43,023 bases of DNA from Psychrobacter sp. UBA6766 (GCF_002453355.1 NZ_DKGQ01000025.1:136051-179073); one strand, 5' to 3'. Numbered from the stretch's first letter, positions 32,496-41,413 are shown. Notes: a model not told the origin generated them from the letters alone. Translations and numbers: made by a program.

Positions 32496-33296
32496 ATGCT
32501 TGATACTGCAAAGAATCCGACTCGGCCTATCGCTTTAGATTTACAAGACGTCCATAAAAGCTACGGCTCGTTGGCGGTGTTAAAAGGGGTGTCTCTTACC
32601 GCTTATGATGGCGATGTCATCTCTATTTTAGGCTCGTCTGGCTCCGGTAAGTCAACCTTGCTGCGCTGTATTAATCTGCTTGAAAAGCCCAATCAGGGTC
32701 GTATCATCATCGGTAATGATGAGCTGATACTGAAGCCTACCAAATCAGGCGAATTGCAAGCGGCAGATATCAAACAGTTAGAGAGCTTGCGCGCGCGCGT
32801 GGGTTTTGTTTTTCAAAACTTTAACTTGTGGCCGCACAAGACCATTTTGCAAAACATCATCGAAGGGCCAACGCAAGTCTTAAAAATTAAAAAAGACCAA
32901 GCGATTAGTGATGCAGAAAAACTGCTTGATAAAGTTGGTCTGCTCGATAAAAAAGATGCTTATCCGGCAAACTTGTCGGGCGGCCAGCGTCAGCGTGTAG
33001 CGATTGCGCGCGCCCTTGCGATGCAGCCGCAGGTGCTATTATTTGATGAGCCGACCTCAGCACTCGATCCTGAACTGGTCAATGAAGTGCTTGCCGTCAT
33101 GCGTGAGCTGGCAGCGGAAGGGCGTACCATGTTGATTGTCACCCACGAGATGCGTTTCGCCCGTGAAGTGTCGAGTAAGGTAGTATTCCTTCACCAAGGT
33201 ATTATCGAAGAGATTGGCACACCGGAACAAGTTTTTGATAACCCGACGTCTGAGCGCGTAAAAGACTTTATGGCATCCCATCGTCAGAACTCATAA
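32496..33296 (+). CDS. Polar amino-acid ABC transporter, ATP-binding protein
   Basis: Nucleotide-binding subunit of an amino-acid importer of the HisP/GlnQ/ArtP class; it powers uptake through the two permeases encoded at 37252-38739. The 266 aa show Walker A GSSGSGKST (46-54), the Q-loop FVFQNFNLWPH, signature LSGGQ (160-164), Walker B LLFDEP (181-186), the D-loop SALDPE and switch His217 in IVTHE. A short insertion (about 72-93) lengthens the region before the Q-loop, as in HisP. The ribosome binding site (GGAAG) is rather distant. It is followed by three binding-protein genes on the same strand. Confidence 0.96.
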   Translation: MLDTAKNPTRPIALDLQDVHKSYGSLAVLKGVSLTAYDGDVISILGSSGSGKSTLLRCINLLEKPNQGRIIIGNDELILKPTKSGELQAADIKQLESLRARVGFVFQNFNLWPHKTILQNIIEGPTQVLKIKKDQAISDAEKLLDKVGLLDKKDAYPANLSGGQRQRVAIARALAMQPQVLLFDEPTSALDPELVNEVLAVMRELAAEGRTMLIVTHEMRFAREVSSKVVFLHQGIIEEIGTPEQVFDNPTSERVKDFMASHRQNS

Positions 33297-33588
33297 ACGG
33301 TTTTTAATTTCTCCAATTTGAATACCACTTGTTTAATATTAAAAAAGCTTAAAACGTCAGAATTACGCATTAGTAACTTTCTTAGTGTATTTATTACTCA
33401 ATAATCACAGTAGGTATGCAAAACGTTTGTTTTTGATATTTGAGTCAGGTATTATCAAAAGGTTTACAGGTAGGTGAGAGTAACGCCTGCTTGTGTCTTC
33501 TGTTTATTGACTTGCTTATCTGGCAGGGACGTCAGAGAACAAAATATCAGAACACTATATTAAAAATCCATCAGAATTTAAGGAATGT

Positions 33589-34389
33589 ATGATGCCGAAT
33601 TCTCGCCTATTGTGGTCATCGATGACCGTCACCGCCGCGCTTATGCTTAGTGCTTGTAGCCAGCCTGCTAATGACGCCGCTGATACCAATGCTGATGCCT
33701 CTGCTTCAGAAACGGCTGGCAAGACCATTCGTATCGCTACCGAGGGCGCTTATCCTCCTTTCAACTATACCAATGCTGATGGTAGCTTGGCAGGTTTCGA
33801 TATCGATGTTGCAAATGCGTTATGTGCGCAGATGCAAGCCAAATGTGAGATTGTTGCTCAAGATTGGGATGGAATTATCCCAGGCTTATTGGCGCAAAAA
33901 TATGACGCCGTCATTGCTGGTATGTCTATCACTGATGAGCGTCAAGAAAAGGTCGATTTTAGCGAGCCTTACTTTGCCAATACCATGGTGTGGCTAACCG
34001 ATACCAAAGGCAAATTTGATCCTAAATCCATCAAAAATCTAACCCTTGGGGGCCAGCGTTCAACGACACCTGGCGCTTACCTGCAAGACAATTATGAAGG
34101 CAAAAATGGCAATACCGTACAGTTATATGACAATTATGACAATGCCTACTTAGACCTAAAATCTGGTCGTAGTGATGCGGTGCTCGCTGAAAAGGTTTCT
34201 GCCAAATCATGGTTAGCTGACAACCCAGAGGGTTTCGGTATCGTGGGTGATGAGATTGATAATAACGATAATATTGCCATTGCTGTCCGTAAAGGCGATC
34301 CAATCAAAGACGACTTTAATAAAGCGCTGAGCGAGATCCGTAGTAATGGTGAGCTTGCCCGTCTTGAGCAGGAAAACTTCGGTCAGTAA
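33589..34389 (+). CDS. Amino-acid ABC transporter binding lipoprotein 1 (LAO/HisJ-like)
   Basis: Substrate-binding protein, 266 aa. The signal peptide ends LMLSAC (lipobox), so it is membrane-tethered in the periplasm. The family-3 solute-binding core follows: RIATEGAYPPFNYTNADGSL, GFDIDVANALC, DWDGIIPGL, GMSITDERQ. The Cys pair LCAQMQAKC has the spacing of the disulfide in LAO and HisJ of enteric bacteria, which suggests a basic amino acid ligand. At the LAO Asp11 position it has Glu, and at Asp161 Glu (VLAEKV). AAGGA precedes two in-frame ATGs at 33589 and 33592; the second has better spacing. It is the first of three paralogues. Confidence 0.94.
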   Translation: MMPNSRLLWSSMTVTAALMLSACSQPANDAADTNADASASETAGKTIRIATEGAYPPFNYTNADGSLAGFDIDVANALCAQMQAKCEIVAQDWDGIIPGLLAQKYDAVIAGMSITDERQEKVDFSEPYFANTMVWLTDTKGKFDPKSIKNLTLGGQRSTTPGAYLQDNYEGKNGNTVQLYDNYDNAYLDLKSGRSDAVLAEKVSAKSWLADNPEGFGIVGDEIDNNDNIAIAVRKGDPIKDDFNKALSEIRSNGELARLEQENFGQ

Positions 34390-34525
34390 TTTGCTTGATG
34401 CGCTTTAAAAAAAGTCTTTAACCGATAGCTATAATCAATAGATTGTTTCGATAAGCGCTAATTAACCAATTTCTGAGCCATTGCGGATGAATAACGGCTG
34501 GTAAATATATTAAGGAATAACCCCT

Positions 34526-35464
34526 ATGACCACTTCAATGACATTATCAATGAGCAAAAAAGCGCTTTGGCTTGCGCCGCTTAGTGCCGCAATGCTTATG
34601 CTTTCTGCTTGTAACAACAGCTCCACACCCGCAGAAAATACTGATGCTGCTGCTACGAGCGATACACCTTTGCATATAAAAATCGCCACAGAATCAAGTT
34701 ATAAACCTTTTAGCTATACCGACGCTGATGGCAAATTGATCGGTTATGAGATTGAGTTGGTTGATGCTCTGTGTGCGCAAATGAAAGCTGAGTGCGAAGT
34801 CATCTCGCAAGATTGGGATGGCCTCATTCCAGGACTCAATGCGCAGAAGTTTGATGCAGCCATCGCTGGCATGACTATTACGCCTGAGCGCAAAGAAGTC
34901 GTAGAATTTAGCGATCCTTACTTTTATACCGGTATTATCTTAATCGGTAAAAAAGGCGATGATATTACGGTAGATAATCTAAAAGGTCAGCCGATTGCGT
35001 CACAGCGCTCAACGGTTGCTTCGCAGTATCTGCAAGAAAAACATGCCGACTCTGACATCAAACTTTATGACACTCAAGACAACGCTTACTTAGACTTAAC
35101 CTCAGGTCGCGTTCGTGGCATGATGTCCGATAAAGTCACTGGTATCGATTGGCTAAAAACCGAAGCCGGTAAAGACTACGAAGTCAAAGGTCAAGAAATC
35201 AGTACCAGCAATGATGCCATGGGTATTGCTTTCCGTAAAGGCGATCCATTGGTTGCCAAATTTAATAAAGCCTTGGCTGAGCTAAAAGACAATGGTACTT
35301 ATGATCAAATCACTGGTAGTTATTTTGGTACCAGCTCAACAGCAGCGGCGCAGCAAGCAGTAGCGACTGAGGGTGTCAAAGAAGTCGTGGTCGTTGACGA
35401 TGGGAATGTCGATGCTAATGCAGTTATCGCAAACGAAGAGCAAACAGAAGCGGCGACTAACTAA
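34526..35464 (+). CDS. Amino-acid ABC transporter binding lipoprotein 2 (LAO/HisJ-like, with C-terminal tail)
   Basis: Paralogue of the preceding gene, 312 aa, with signal peptide and lipobox LMLSAC. Core landmarks: KIATESSYKPFSYTDADGKL, GYEIELVDALC (the usual GFDxD is changed), the Cys pair LCAQMKAEC, DWDGLIPGL, GMTITPERK and RGMMSDKV. After the core it carries about 45 extra residues rich in Ala, Val and Asp (VKEVVVVDDG region), absent from paralogue 1. The changes at the ligand-contact positions suggest a different preference. AAGGA lies upstream of the ATG. The 136-bp gap to the preceding gene has no terminator. Confidence 0.93.
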   Translation: MTTSMTLSMSKKALWLAPLSAAMLMLSACNNSSTPAENTDAAATSDTPLHIKIATESSYKPFSYTDADGKLIGYEIELVDALCAQMKAECEVISQDWDGLIPGLNAQKFDAAIAGMTITPERKEVVEFSDPYFYTGIILIGKKGDDITVDNLKGQPIASQRSTVASQYLQEKHADSDIKLYDTQDNAYLDLTSGRVRGMMSDKVTGIDWLKTEAGKDYEVKGQEISTSNDAMGIAFRKGDPLVAKFNKALAELKDNGTYDQITGSYFGTSSTAAAQQAVATEGVKEVVVVDDGNVDANAVIANEEQTEAATN

Positions 35465-35548
35465 TACCGCTCTTAGCTGAGCTTTATGAGTGTTAATAAA
35501 AGTTTATCAGCTAGACTTTATTCATTAAGCTCTACTTTTCATATTTAA

Positions 35549-35578
35549 TAAAGCACGTTTTCCCTAAAGCGTGCTTTA
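35549..35578 (+). terminator. Hairpin after binding lipoprotein 2
   Basis: TAAAGCACG / CGTGCTTTA with a 12-nt loop, followed only by a weak T-rich tail. It may be partial. Confidence 0.55.
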
Positions 35579-35689
35579 TAGCGTTTATAGTATTTTACTT
35601 AGTGAAAATACTAATTAGTCATACCCAGCCGCAATTTTAAGTCCCGATTCTAAGTAACAGTATTCTAAGTAACGATATCAAGGATGATT

Positions 35690-36655
35690 ATGAGCAACCC
35701 TCTTGCCCCCGCCAATATATCTAGTACGTCTGCTATCATTTTATCGTCCAGCAAGCGTTTCTTAAGACCAAAATCACTGCTTGTCATGGCGGCGCTATTG
35801 ACTTTAACAGGTTGTAGTAACAGTCAAAATGAGTCTGATGACAATGTTAACTCAGAGGCGACTGCGACTAAAGCATCAGAAACGGCTGAAAATAATACCG
35901 CTGCGACCGATGATGATAATGTGCTACGTATTGGTACCGAAGGCGCCTATGCACCCTTTAACTATACCAATGCCGATGGGACGTTAGGTGGATTCGATGT
36001 TGACATTGCCAATGCTGTTTGTGCCGATTTGCACATGACCTGTGAAATCATCGCGCAAGACTGGGACGGGATTATTCCTGGACTTAAAGCAGGTAAATAT
36101 GATGCCATCGTCGCTGCAATGTCGGTGACGCCTGAACGTGCAAAACAAGTCGCTTTTACCGATCCCTACTTTAGCAATGCCTTGGTATTTTTAGCCAAAA
36201 AAGACAGCAGCTTTGATCCCGCTAATAGCAGCGATATTAATGCGCATTCTATCGCGGCGCAGCGCTCGACTATTTCCTCGCAGTGGTTAGAAAACGCGTA
36301 TCCAAAAGCTAATATGAAGTTATATGATACGTTAAGTAATGCATTTTTAGACTTGGGTTCTGGCCGCGTCGATGCCATGATATCTGACAAATTGCCAGCG
36401 CTAGAGTGGCTTGGCTCACCTTCAGGTAGTAACTATGTGCTAAAAGGTGATGAGATTGATATTAACGATAATTTTGCAATTGCCGTCCGTCCTAACGATG
36501 AAGCGCTGCGAGAAAAAATCAATAAATCTTTGGCCAACCTGAAGTCCAATGGAACGTATGATAAAATCAATCAAAAATATTTTGCTGTACCAGAAAATGC
36601 AGCGCCTACAGAGGCGACATCAACAGAATCAGTGGCAGATAACGCCGCCCAATAA
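35690..36655 (+). CDS. Amino-acid ABC transporter binding lipoprotein 3 (LAO/HisJ-like)
   Basis: Third paralogue, 321 aa. A long N-terminal region precedes the lipobox LTLTGC (Cys about 45). The core matches paralogue 1 best: RIGTEGAYAPFNYTNADGTL, GFDVDIANAVC, Cys pair VCADLHMTC, DWDGIIPGL, AMSVTPERA, DAMISDKL. A short Ala/Thr/Glu tail ends it. I chose ATG 35690, five bases after AAGGA; the ATG two codons earlier lies in that site. A 15-bp tandem duplication starts three bases after the stop, and a terminator follows at 36739. Confidence 0.94.
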   Translation: MSNPLAPANISSTSAIILSSSKRFLRPKSLLVMAALLTLTGCSNSQNESDDNVNSEATATKASETAENNTAATDDDNVLRIGTEGAYAPFNYTNADGTLGGFDVDIANAVCADLHMTCEIIAQDWDGIIPGLKAGKYDAIVAAMSVTPERAKQVAFTDPYFSNALVFLAKKDSSFDPANSSDINAHSIAAQRSTISSQWLENAYPKANMKLYDTLSNAFLDLGSGRVDAMISDKLPALEWLGSPSGSNYVLKGDEIDINDNFAIAVRPNDEALREKINKSLANLKSNGTYDKINQKYFAVPENAAPTEATSTESVADNAAQ

Positions 36656-36657
36656 GC

Positions 36658-36687
36658 GCTGATTATTGCTATGCTGATTATTGCTAT
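36658..36687. repeat. 15-bp tandem duplication after the stop of binding lipoprotein 3
   Basis: Two perfect copies of GCTGATTATTGCTAT, starting three bases after the TAA. Confidence 0.92.
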
Positions 36688-36738
36688 ATTAGTGACTGCC
36701 TTTATATTGTCATAGTAATCGCGAAGTCATTTACGTAT

Positions 36739-36770
36739 AAAGACATTGCCATCATGGTGATGTCTTTTTT
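36739..36770 (+). terminator. Intrinsic terminator between binding protein 3 and the permeases
   Basis: AAAGACATTGCCAT with ATGGTGATGTCTTTTTT, a long stem with a small internal mismatch and a T run of six. Confidence 0.9.
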
Positions 36771-36841
36771 GCTTTTATAACAAACCCTTGTGCTTTTTAT
36801 GCATTAGAGTCAAAATACCTTAAAAACGTGACGGTACTGCT

Positions 36842-36896
36842 GGTATAGTTTTTTTGCTTGCTGTGGCTAGCCTACGCAGACAGAGGTTACAAAAAG
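36842..36896. repeat. Possible dispersed repeat or MITE fragment
   Basis: GGTATAGTTTTTTTGCTTGC opens a segment that ends ACAGAGGTTACAAAAAGC. The ends form an imperfect inverted repeat (TTTTTG...CTGT against ACAG...CAAAAA). Its middle is GC-richer than the flanks. I infer a repeat family only from this shape and general recollection of such sequences in Psychrobacter. Confidence 0.3.
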
Positions 36897-37251
36897 CTCT
36901 TACTGACAGTAATTGAAGAACGTTATCTCTTTTCAATGACCAAATCGACTGTCAACTTTTATCAAATCTCGCTGATTTATTTGATATTTATGCTAATAAT
37001 TACCTTTTTAGGAAGCGCTTTTATGCGTGAGTATTAACATAGCTGGCAGCGAATATGATAAAATCAGCGCTCATTTCTACTGTGTCAATTTTCGTGGCTA
37101 TAATCGTATGTATCTGACGTCGATCTATGACGTAAAGGGCCAGTGTCTATTTGGTCCGCAATACGTTTATCAGCAGCGCTCAGCTATTGATGCTGATTCT
37201 TTTAACTCATATTTTGCAAATTGCTAATATAAAGAGACTGAGTGGATAATT

Positions 37252-38001
37252 GTGTTTGATTTACAAGGATTTGGCGCGCTATTACTAAGCGGCGCTACCG
37301 TCACTATAAAGCTTGCGTTGACCAGTTTGGTCATCGGTATGGCATTAGGCTTGCTTGGCGCGACAGCAAAGATGTCCAATGTCTGGCTGCTGCGAAAGCT
37401 TGCGACGGTCTATACCGCTACCATGCGCGGCATCCCTGAGCTATTACTGGTGCTGTTTATTTATTACGGCGGCTCTATATTGCTCATGAGCATCCTCAAA
37501 AAGTTCGGCTATAACGACTATATCGAGATTAGCGCTTTTTGGGGCGGAGTGATGGCGTTATCAATTGCCTTTGGTGCTTATGCGACCGAAATTTTTCGCA
37601 TGTCCATTCAGGAGATTCCGGTTGGGCAAAGAGAAGCAGCGCAAGCAATTGGCATGCGACCTTTGCAGATCTTTTATCGTATTACCTTACCGCAGGTTTG
37701 GCAGATTGCCTTGCCAGGACTGGGGAATTTGTTTTTGGTGTTGCTTAAAGATACCGCTTTGGTTTCGGTTGTGGGCCTAAAAGATATCATGTATCAGTCT
37801 TCGCGCGCGGCGCAGTCAACACAGCAGCCGTTTACCTTTTATATGGCAGCGGCGATTATTTATTTGGGTCTGACCATGTTGATTACCGGCTTTATGATGT
37901 GGCTTGAGTGGCGCGCCAATCCAGCGGCACGTTATGCTAAAAAGCTCAGCCGTCAAACCAGCCACCATCAAACCACTCAAAGTCAATCGACCATAGGGTA
38001 G
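37252..38001 (+). CDS. Amino-acid ABC transporter permease (HisQ/ArtQ-type)
   Basis: Inner-membrane permease of a polar amino-acid importer, 249 aa with about five hydrophobic segments. Visible: an N-terminal GATVTIKLALTSLVIGMALG segment, RGIPELLLVLFIYYG (the HisQ/HisM-type loop), and the EAA motif EAAQAIGMRPLQIFYRITLPQ that docks on the ATPase. The start is GTG at 37252 with a GAGTGG site. It pairs with the next gene, 12 bp downstream. The cognate ATPase and binding proteins lie at 32.5-36.7 kb, separated by a terminator. Confidence 0.95.
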   Translation: MFDLQGFGALLLSGATVTIKLALTSLVIGMALGLLGATAKMSNVWLLRKLATVYTATMRGIPELLLVLFIYYGGSILLMSILKKFGYNDYIEISAFWGGVMALSIAFGAYATEIFRMSIQEIPVGQREAAQAIGMRPLQIFYRITLPQVWQIALPGLGNLFLVLLKDTALVSVVGLKDIMYQSSRAAQSTQQPFTFYMAAAIIYLGLTMLITGFMMWLEWRANPAARYAKKLSRQTSHHQTTQSQSTIG

Positions 38002-38013
38002 AGGAGAGATACT

Positions 38014-38739
38014 ATGGATTGGAATTGGCAGGTCATTTTTGACCATATCCCTGACTTATTGGGTGGTGCGGTATTGACCGTCCAGCTAGTAGTTCTTTCA
38101 GGAATTATTGGGTTATTTTTTGGTTTGATTTTGGCATTATTGCGATTGTCCAAAAATTGGCTAGTACAAGTCTTACCGTTTTTATATATCTTCTTTTTTC
38201 GTGGCACGCCGCTACTGGTACAGATATTTTTGATTTATTACGGCCTTGGACAGTTCGAAGCGGTTCGTGAGTCGTTTTTATGGGAGCCAGTTTTAAGCCA
38301 AGCTTACTGGTGTGCCATCATCGCCTTCACCCTTAATACCAGTGCTTATCTGGCAGAGATTATTCGCGGCGCGATTCAAAATATTCCTGTGGGTGAGCTT
38401 GAAGCGGCCGATGCTATTGGCATGTCAAAATGGCAGAAGCTCACACGCATTACCTTACCGCGCGCCTTTGGTATCGTTATTCCCGCCTACAGTAATGAAG
38501 TTATTTTTATGCTAAAAGGCAGTGCGCTGGCATCAACCATTGCCTTGATGGATATCACTGGTGTCGCTCGAACGATTAGTGCGCGCACTTATACCTTGAT
38601 GGAACTGTTCTTTGCCGCTGGTATTGTCTATTTATTATTATCTTGGGTGATTTTATTTAGCTTTAGATTGTTTGAAAAACGTATGAATCGTCATGCGAGC
38701 TACGTACCGCCAGATGTGATTACCAATACCATTCCTTAA
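38014..38739 (+). CDS. Amino-acid ABC transporter permease (HisM/ArtM-type)
   Basis: Second permease subunit, 241 aa with about five hydrophobic segments. Visible: the N-terminal GAVLTVQLVVLSGIIGLFFG segment, FFRGTPLLVQIFLIYYG, and the EAA motif EAADAIGMSKWQKLTRITLPRA. It starts 12 bp after the first permease gene, with GGAGAG upstream, so the two are surely co-transcribed and form the heterodimeric channel. Confidence 0.96.
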   Translation: MDWNWQVIFDHIPDLLGGAVLTVQLVVLSGIIGLFFGLILALLRLSKNWLVQVLPFLYIFFFRGTPLLVQIFLIYYGLGQFEAVRESFLWEPVLSQAYWCAIIAFTLNTSAYLAEIIRGAIQNIPVGELEAADAIGMSKWQKLTRITLPRAFGIVIPAYSNEVIFMLKGSALASTIALMDITGVARTISARTYTLMELFFAAGIVYLLLSWVILFSFRLFEKRMNRHASYVPPDVITNTIP

Positions 38740-38808
38740 AAGTAGGCAAGGCAAAACAAAAAAGCTATAGTGATCATAAATCCCAAAAACATACCGTAAG
38801 GAAGCTGT

Positions 38809-39549
38809 ATGAGCTCGTCACCCCACATGTCCATCGCTAACGCTATTGTTGGTAGCGTGAAAGATGCTGATAGCGCCAATAATACTAATAGTGATACTAA
38901 CGTTGATACCAATGAACGTCTGCGCGCTTCTATTGGCAAAGTCGTCTGCGTTGGACGCAATTATGCGGCCCATGCGCAGGAATTGGGAAATGAAGTACCC
39001 ACTACACCGATGCTATTTATGAAACCTGCCTCTGCGGTAGTGTCCACTCGTCATGGTATTGTACGTCCAAACCCCGCCATATTTGGTGAAACCCATTATG
39101 AAGCTGAGTTGTGTATTCAGCTATCAGCAGACTTATCAGAGGCCACGATTGAAGAGGCCAAGCAAGCCATCGGCGGTGTAACCTTGGGATTGGATTTGAC
39201 CCTGCGTGAGCTGCAAACTGAGCTTAAAGCAAAAGGTCATCCTTGGGAACGTGCTAAGTGCTTCGATGGCGCTTGCGTGCTTGGTGACTGGCTTGATCCG
39301 CAAACGTTTGGTGACTTTGAAAACGTGCATTATCAGCTGTTTATCAATGAGGCGCTAAAGCAAGACGGCGATAGTGCTCTGATGCTATTCCCTGTTCATA
39401 AGTTATTGGTCAATATCAGTCACGCCTTTAGTTTGCAAGCAGGTGACGTGATTATGACAGGGACACCAAGCGGCGTTGGCGTATTACAAGCGGGTGATGC
39501 GTTGATTTTAAAATTAGGCGCTCATGAATGGCAAGTGCAGGTTAAATAA
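38809..39549 (+). CDS. Fumarylacetoacetate hydrolase family protein (FAHD1/YcgM-like)
   Basis: 246 aa. Members of this branch hydrolyse acylpyruvates or decarboxylate oxaloacetate; the exact substrate cannot be read from sequence. Visible: VCVGRNYAAHAQELG (about 46-60), PMLFMKP (about 67-73), the metal ligands in HYEAELCIQLS (Glu-x-Glu), GVTLGLDLTLRELQ, KCFDGACVLGDW, and the C-terminal GDVIMTGTPSGVGVLQAGD. An N-terminal Asp/Asn/Thr-rich extension of about 40 residues is unusual for this family (E. coli YcgM is 219 aa). It starts 70 bp after the permease gene and may be co-transcribed. A terminator follows. Confidence 0.92.
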   Translation: MSSSPHMSIANAIVGSVKDADSANNTNSDTNVDTNERLRASIGKVVCVGRNYAAHAQELGNEVPTTPMLFMKPASAVVSTRHGIVRPNPAIFGETHYEAELCIQLSADLSEATIEEAKQAIGGVTLGLDLTLRELQTELKAKGHPWERAKCFDGACVLGDWLDPQTFGDFENVHYQLFINEALKQDGDSALMLFPVHKLLVNISHAFSLQAGDVIMTGTPSGVGVLQAGDALILKLGAHEWQVQVK

Positions 39550-39589
39550 CCATTGATTATTTGATTAACCTCACTATCTTTTAATAATG

Positions 39590-39617
39590 AAACCTCAGAT
39601 CTAATCTGGGGTTTTTA
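39590..39617 (+). terminator. Intrinsic terminator after the FAH-family gene
   Basis: AAACCTCAGAT / ATCTGGGGTTT (one G-T pair) with a 3-nt loop and a T run. Confidence 0.92.
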
Positions 39618-39818
39618 TTGTTAGGTGTATCGCAACAATATTGTATGTATATTAAGAGATATATTTATATTAAAGGGTATATTTATAAAAAACAGTACTT
39701 TGCGTGCCTGTAACTATTCTAACCATAAAAATACCTGACAGTTAAATCATTTGCTTCTGTTTATGCCATTTACAGGCTAGTATGGAAAACATTCTTAATC
39801 GTTTGATGTTGCCAAATT

Positions 39819-41288
39819 ATGCCCCTCTCAAAACCTTTAGACACCATTCATGATTTATTTGCTACGACTCGACGTCCATCTGATGATGAGTCAAGGACTG
39901 ATACAGGCTTTCAAGGCGATGTCTATGAAGCGCTATCAAAACTTGACTATATTTATGTGGATGAGCTGACCGCCGAAAATGTCGATAACAGCGATACAAA
40001 ACCGCATCAACCTATCTCGCTAGTTGATTTCTTTGAAGGTTTGGCGCAGCTTGCCACAATGGGCGTGGTGGAAGTCACCGATATTGTAGAGGCTATTCAT
40101 CGTGAGATTCTGCTGCGACCGTTAGGGCGGTTTAATAAAGGCAATGTTGAACACTGGCAGCGCGGTATCACTGGACGGATTTATGGCACGGTACGTCGAA
40201 CGATGCAATTAGTCGGCAACAATCTTGCTTCAGGACTGCGTCTTTATAACACAGTTTCAAAACCCAAAAAGATACAACCGTTACCCTTAAATTTGCGCCG
40301 CGTGGTCAACATCTTAAATGGGGTCATGGGCGATCATCTTATCACCCATCATAATCCATTGGCAGTCTCAATGGTGCTATACGATAAAGACAATTGTGTT
40401 CAAAGTGCTGCGCTATCAGGGCGAGTGATGGTGTTATGTCATGGGCTTTGTATGAGCCACTTAAGCTGGCAAGTAACGGGTGAAAATAATCTAGGAGCAA
40501 TGCTGGTCAGCAATCTGCCAAATACGACGGTTCTGTATGTGAACTACAATACCGGTCGACGTATCTCGAGTAATGGACGTAGCTTTGCCAAGGTTTTGCA
40601 AGATTTGGTCGAAAACAATCCAGATATTACTCAGCTTGATTTAATCGGTCATAGTATGGGTGGCTTATTGAGTCGTAGTGCGCTGTTTTATGGTAAAGAG
40701 CAAGGATTTAGCTGGGTCAAACGTGTGGGCAATCTGGTTACCTTAGGCTCACCGCATCATGGCGCAAGCTTGGAGCGGATTGGTAATTTTGTTCAATATA
40801 AGATTGCCAAGCTGCCTTTTGCGGGTTCATTGGCCAAATTGGGCGACTTACGTAGCGCTGGTATTATTGATCTGCGTTATGGCAGTATTCGCGATGCGGA
40901 CTGGAAATCTTTAGAGAAGCGCAGTGTGCTACCAGCAGAGTTTCGCCATCCGACGCGCTTACCTTTGCATGTCAATACCTATTTAGTCGCAGCAGCATTG
41001 ATTGAAACGCATTATGAAAATAAAACCACCAGTTTATTGGGTGATGGACTGGTTTCAGTAGAATCAGCACTGGGTGAATATACCGAAGAGCATACGCTGA
41101 GCGTGCCAGAGGGTCATAAGGCGATATTTTATGGCGTCAATCATATGAATCTAATCTATAACGACAGGGTGCTTGCGCAAGTGATTGATTGGTTGGCAGC
41201 CAATAAACTAGGCGACGCGCATGACGCCAAATATGCGCTTGATAGTCGTATTTATTCGTATCCAATAGATTATGAGGTCGATATTTAA
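39819..41288 (+). CDS. Alpha/beta hydrolase, lipase-like (PGAP1/DUF676-type fold)
   Basis: 489 aa, no signal peptide. The catalytic region shows VMVLCHGLCMSHLSW (oxyanion-side strand and HG), nucleophile elbow GHSMGG (277-282, Ser279), and VTLGSPHHG typical of lipases and cutinase-like esterases. GDGLVSVESALG probably supplies the Asp and VNHMNLIYN the His. About 180 N-terminal residues before the hydrolase core have no motif I recognise, so it is longer than simple esterases. The ATG lacks a strong ribosome binding site. It converges with hslO over a bidirectional terminator; substrate unknown. Confidence 0.88.
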   Translation: MPLSKPLDTIHDLFATTRRPSDDESRTDTGFQGDVYEALSKLDYIYVDELTAENVDNSDTKPHQPISLVDFFEGLAQLATMGVVEVTDIVEAIHREILLRPLGRFNKGNVEHWQRGITGRIYGTVRRTMQLVGNNLASGLRLYNTVSKPKKIQPLPLNLRRVVNILNGVMGDHLITHHNPLAVSMVLYDKDNCVQSAALSGRVMVLCHGLCMSHLSWQVTGENNLGAMLVSNLPNTTVLYVNYNTGRRISSNGRSFAKVLQDLVENNPDITQLDLIGHSMGGLLSRSALFYGKEQGFSWVKRVGNLVTLGSPHHGASLERIGNFVQYKIAKLPFAGSLAKLGDLRSAGIIDLRYGSIRDADWKSLEKRSVLPAEFRHPTRLPLHVNTYLVAAALIETHYENKTTSLLGDGLVSVESALGEYTEEHTLSVPEGHKAIFYGVNHMNLIYNDRVLAQVIDWLAANKLGDAHDAKYALDSRIYSYPIDYEVDI

Positions 41289-41356
41289 GGGTTTTTAACA
41301 CCATAAACGTCATCGTTAGTAGGACTATAAAAACGAACTGCGAGCAATAAAAGCTT

Positions 41357-41388
41357 AAAAACCCTTAAGCATGACACTTGAGGGTTTT
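41357..41388. terminator. Bidirectional intrinsic terminator between the hydrolase gene and hslO
   Basis: AAAACCCTTAAG / CTTGAGGGTTTT (one wobble) with a loop of about 7 nt, flanked by A and T runs. Confidence 0.9.
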
Positions 41389-41413
41389 CAATTAACAGAA
41401 ATAAAATTAAAGG

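Larger units (their letters stand above)
36656..37251. other. 596-bp intergenic region splitting the transporter locus
   Basis: Holds a 15-bp tandem duplication, a terminator (36739-36770) and a second MITE-like candidate (36842-36896). A 66-codon open frame at 37027-37227 starts at GTG without a ribosome binding site and is probably not a gene. The permease promoter should be in its last 300 bp. Confidence 0.5.

Noticed and set aside
37027..37227. 66-codon plus-strand open frame before the permease genes
   Set aside because: GTG start without a ribosome binding site, in a region of repeats; no recognisable domain. Kept only as a remark.
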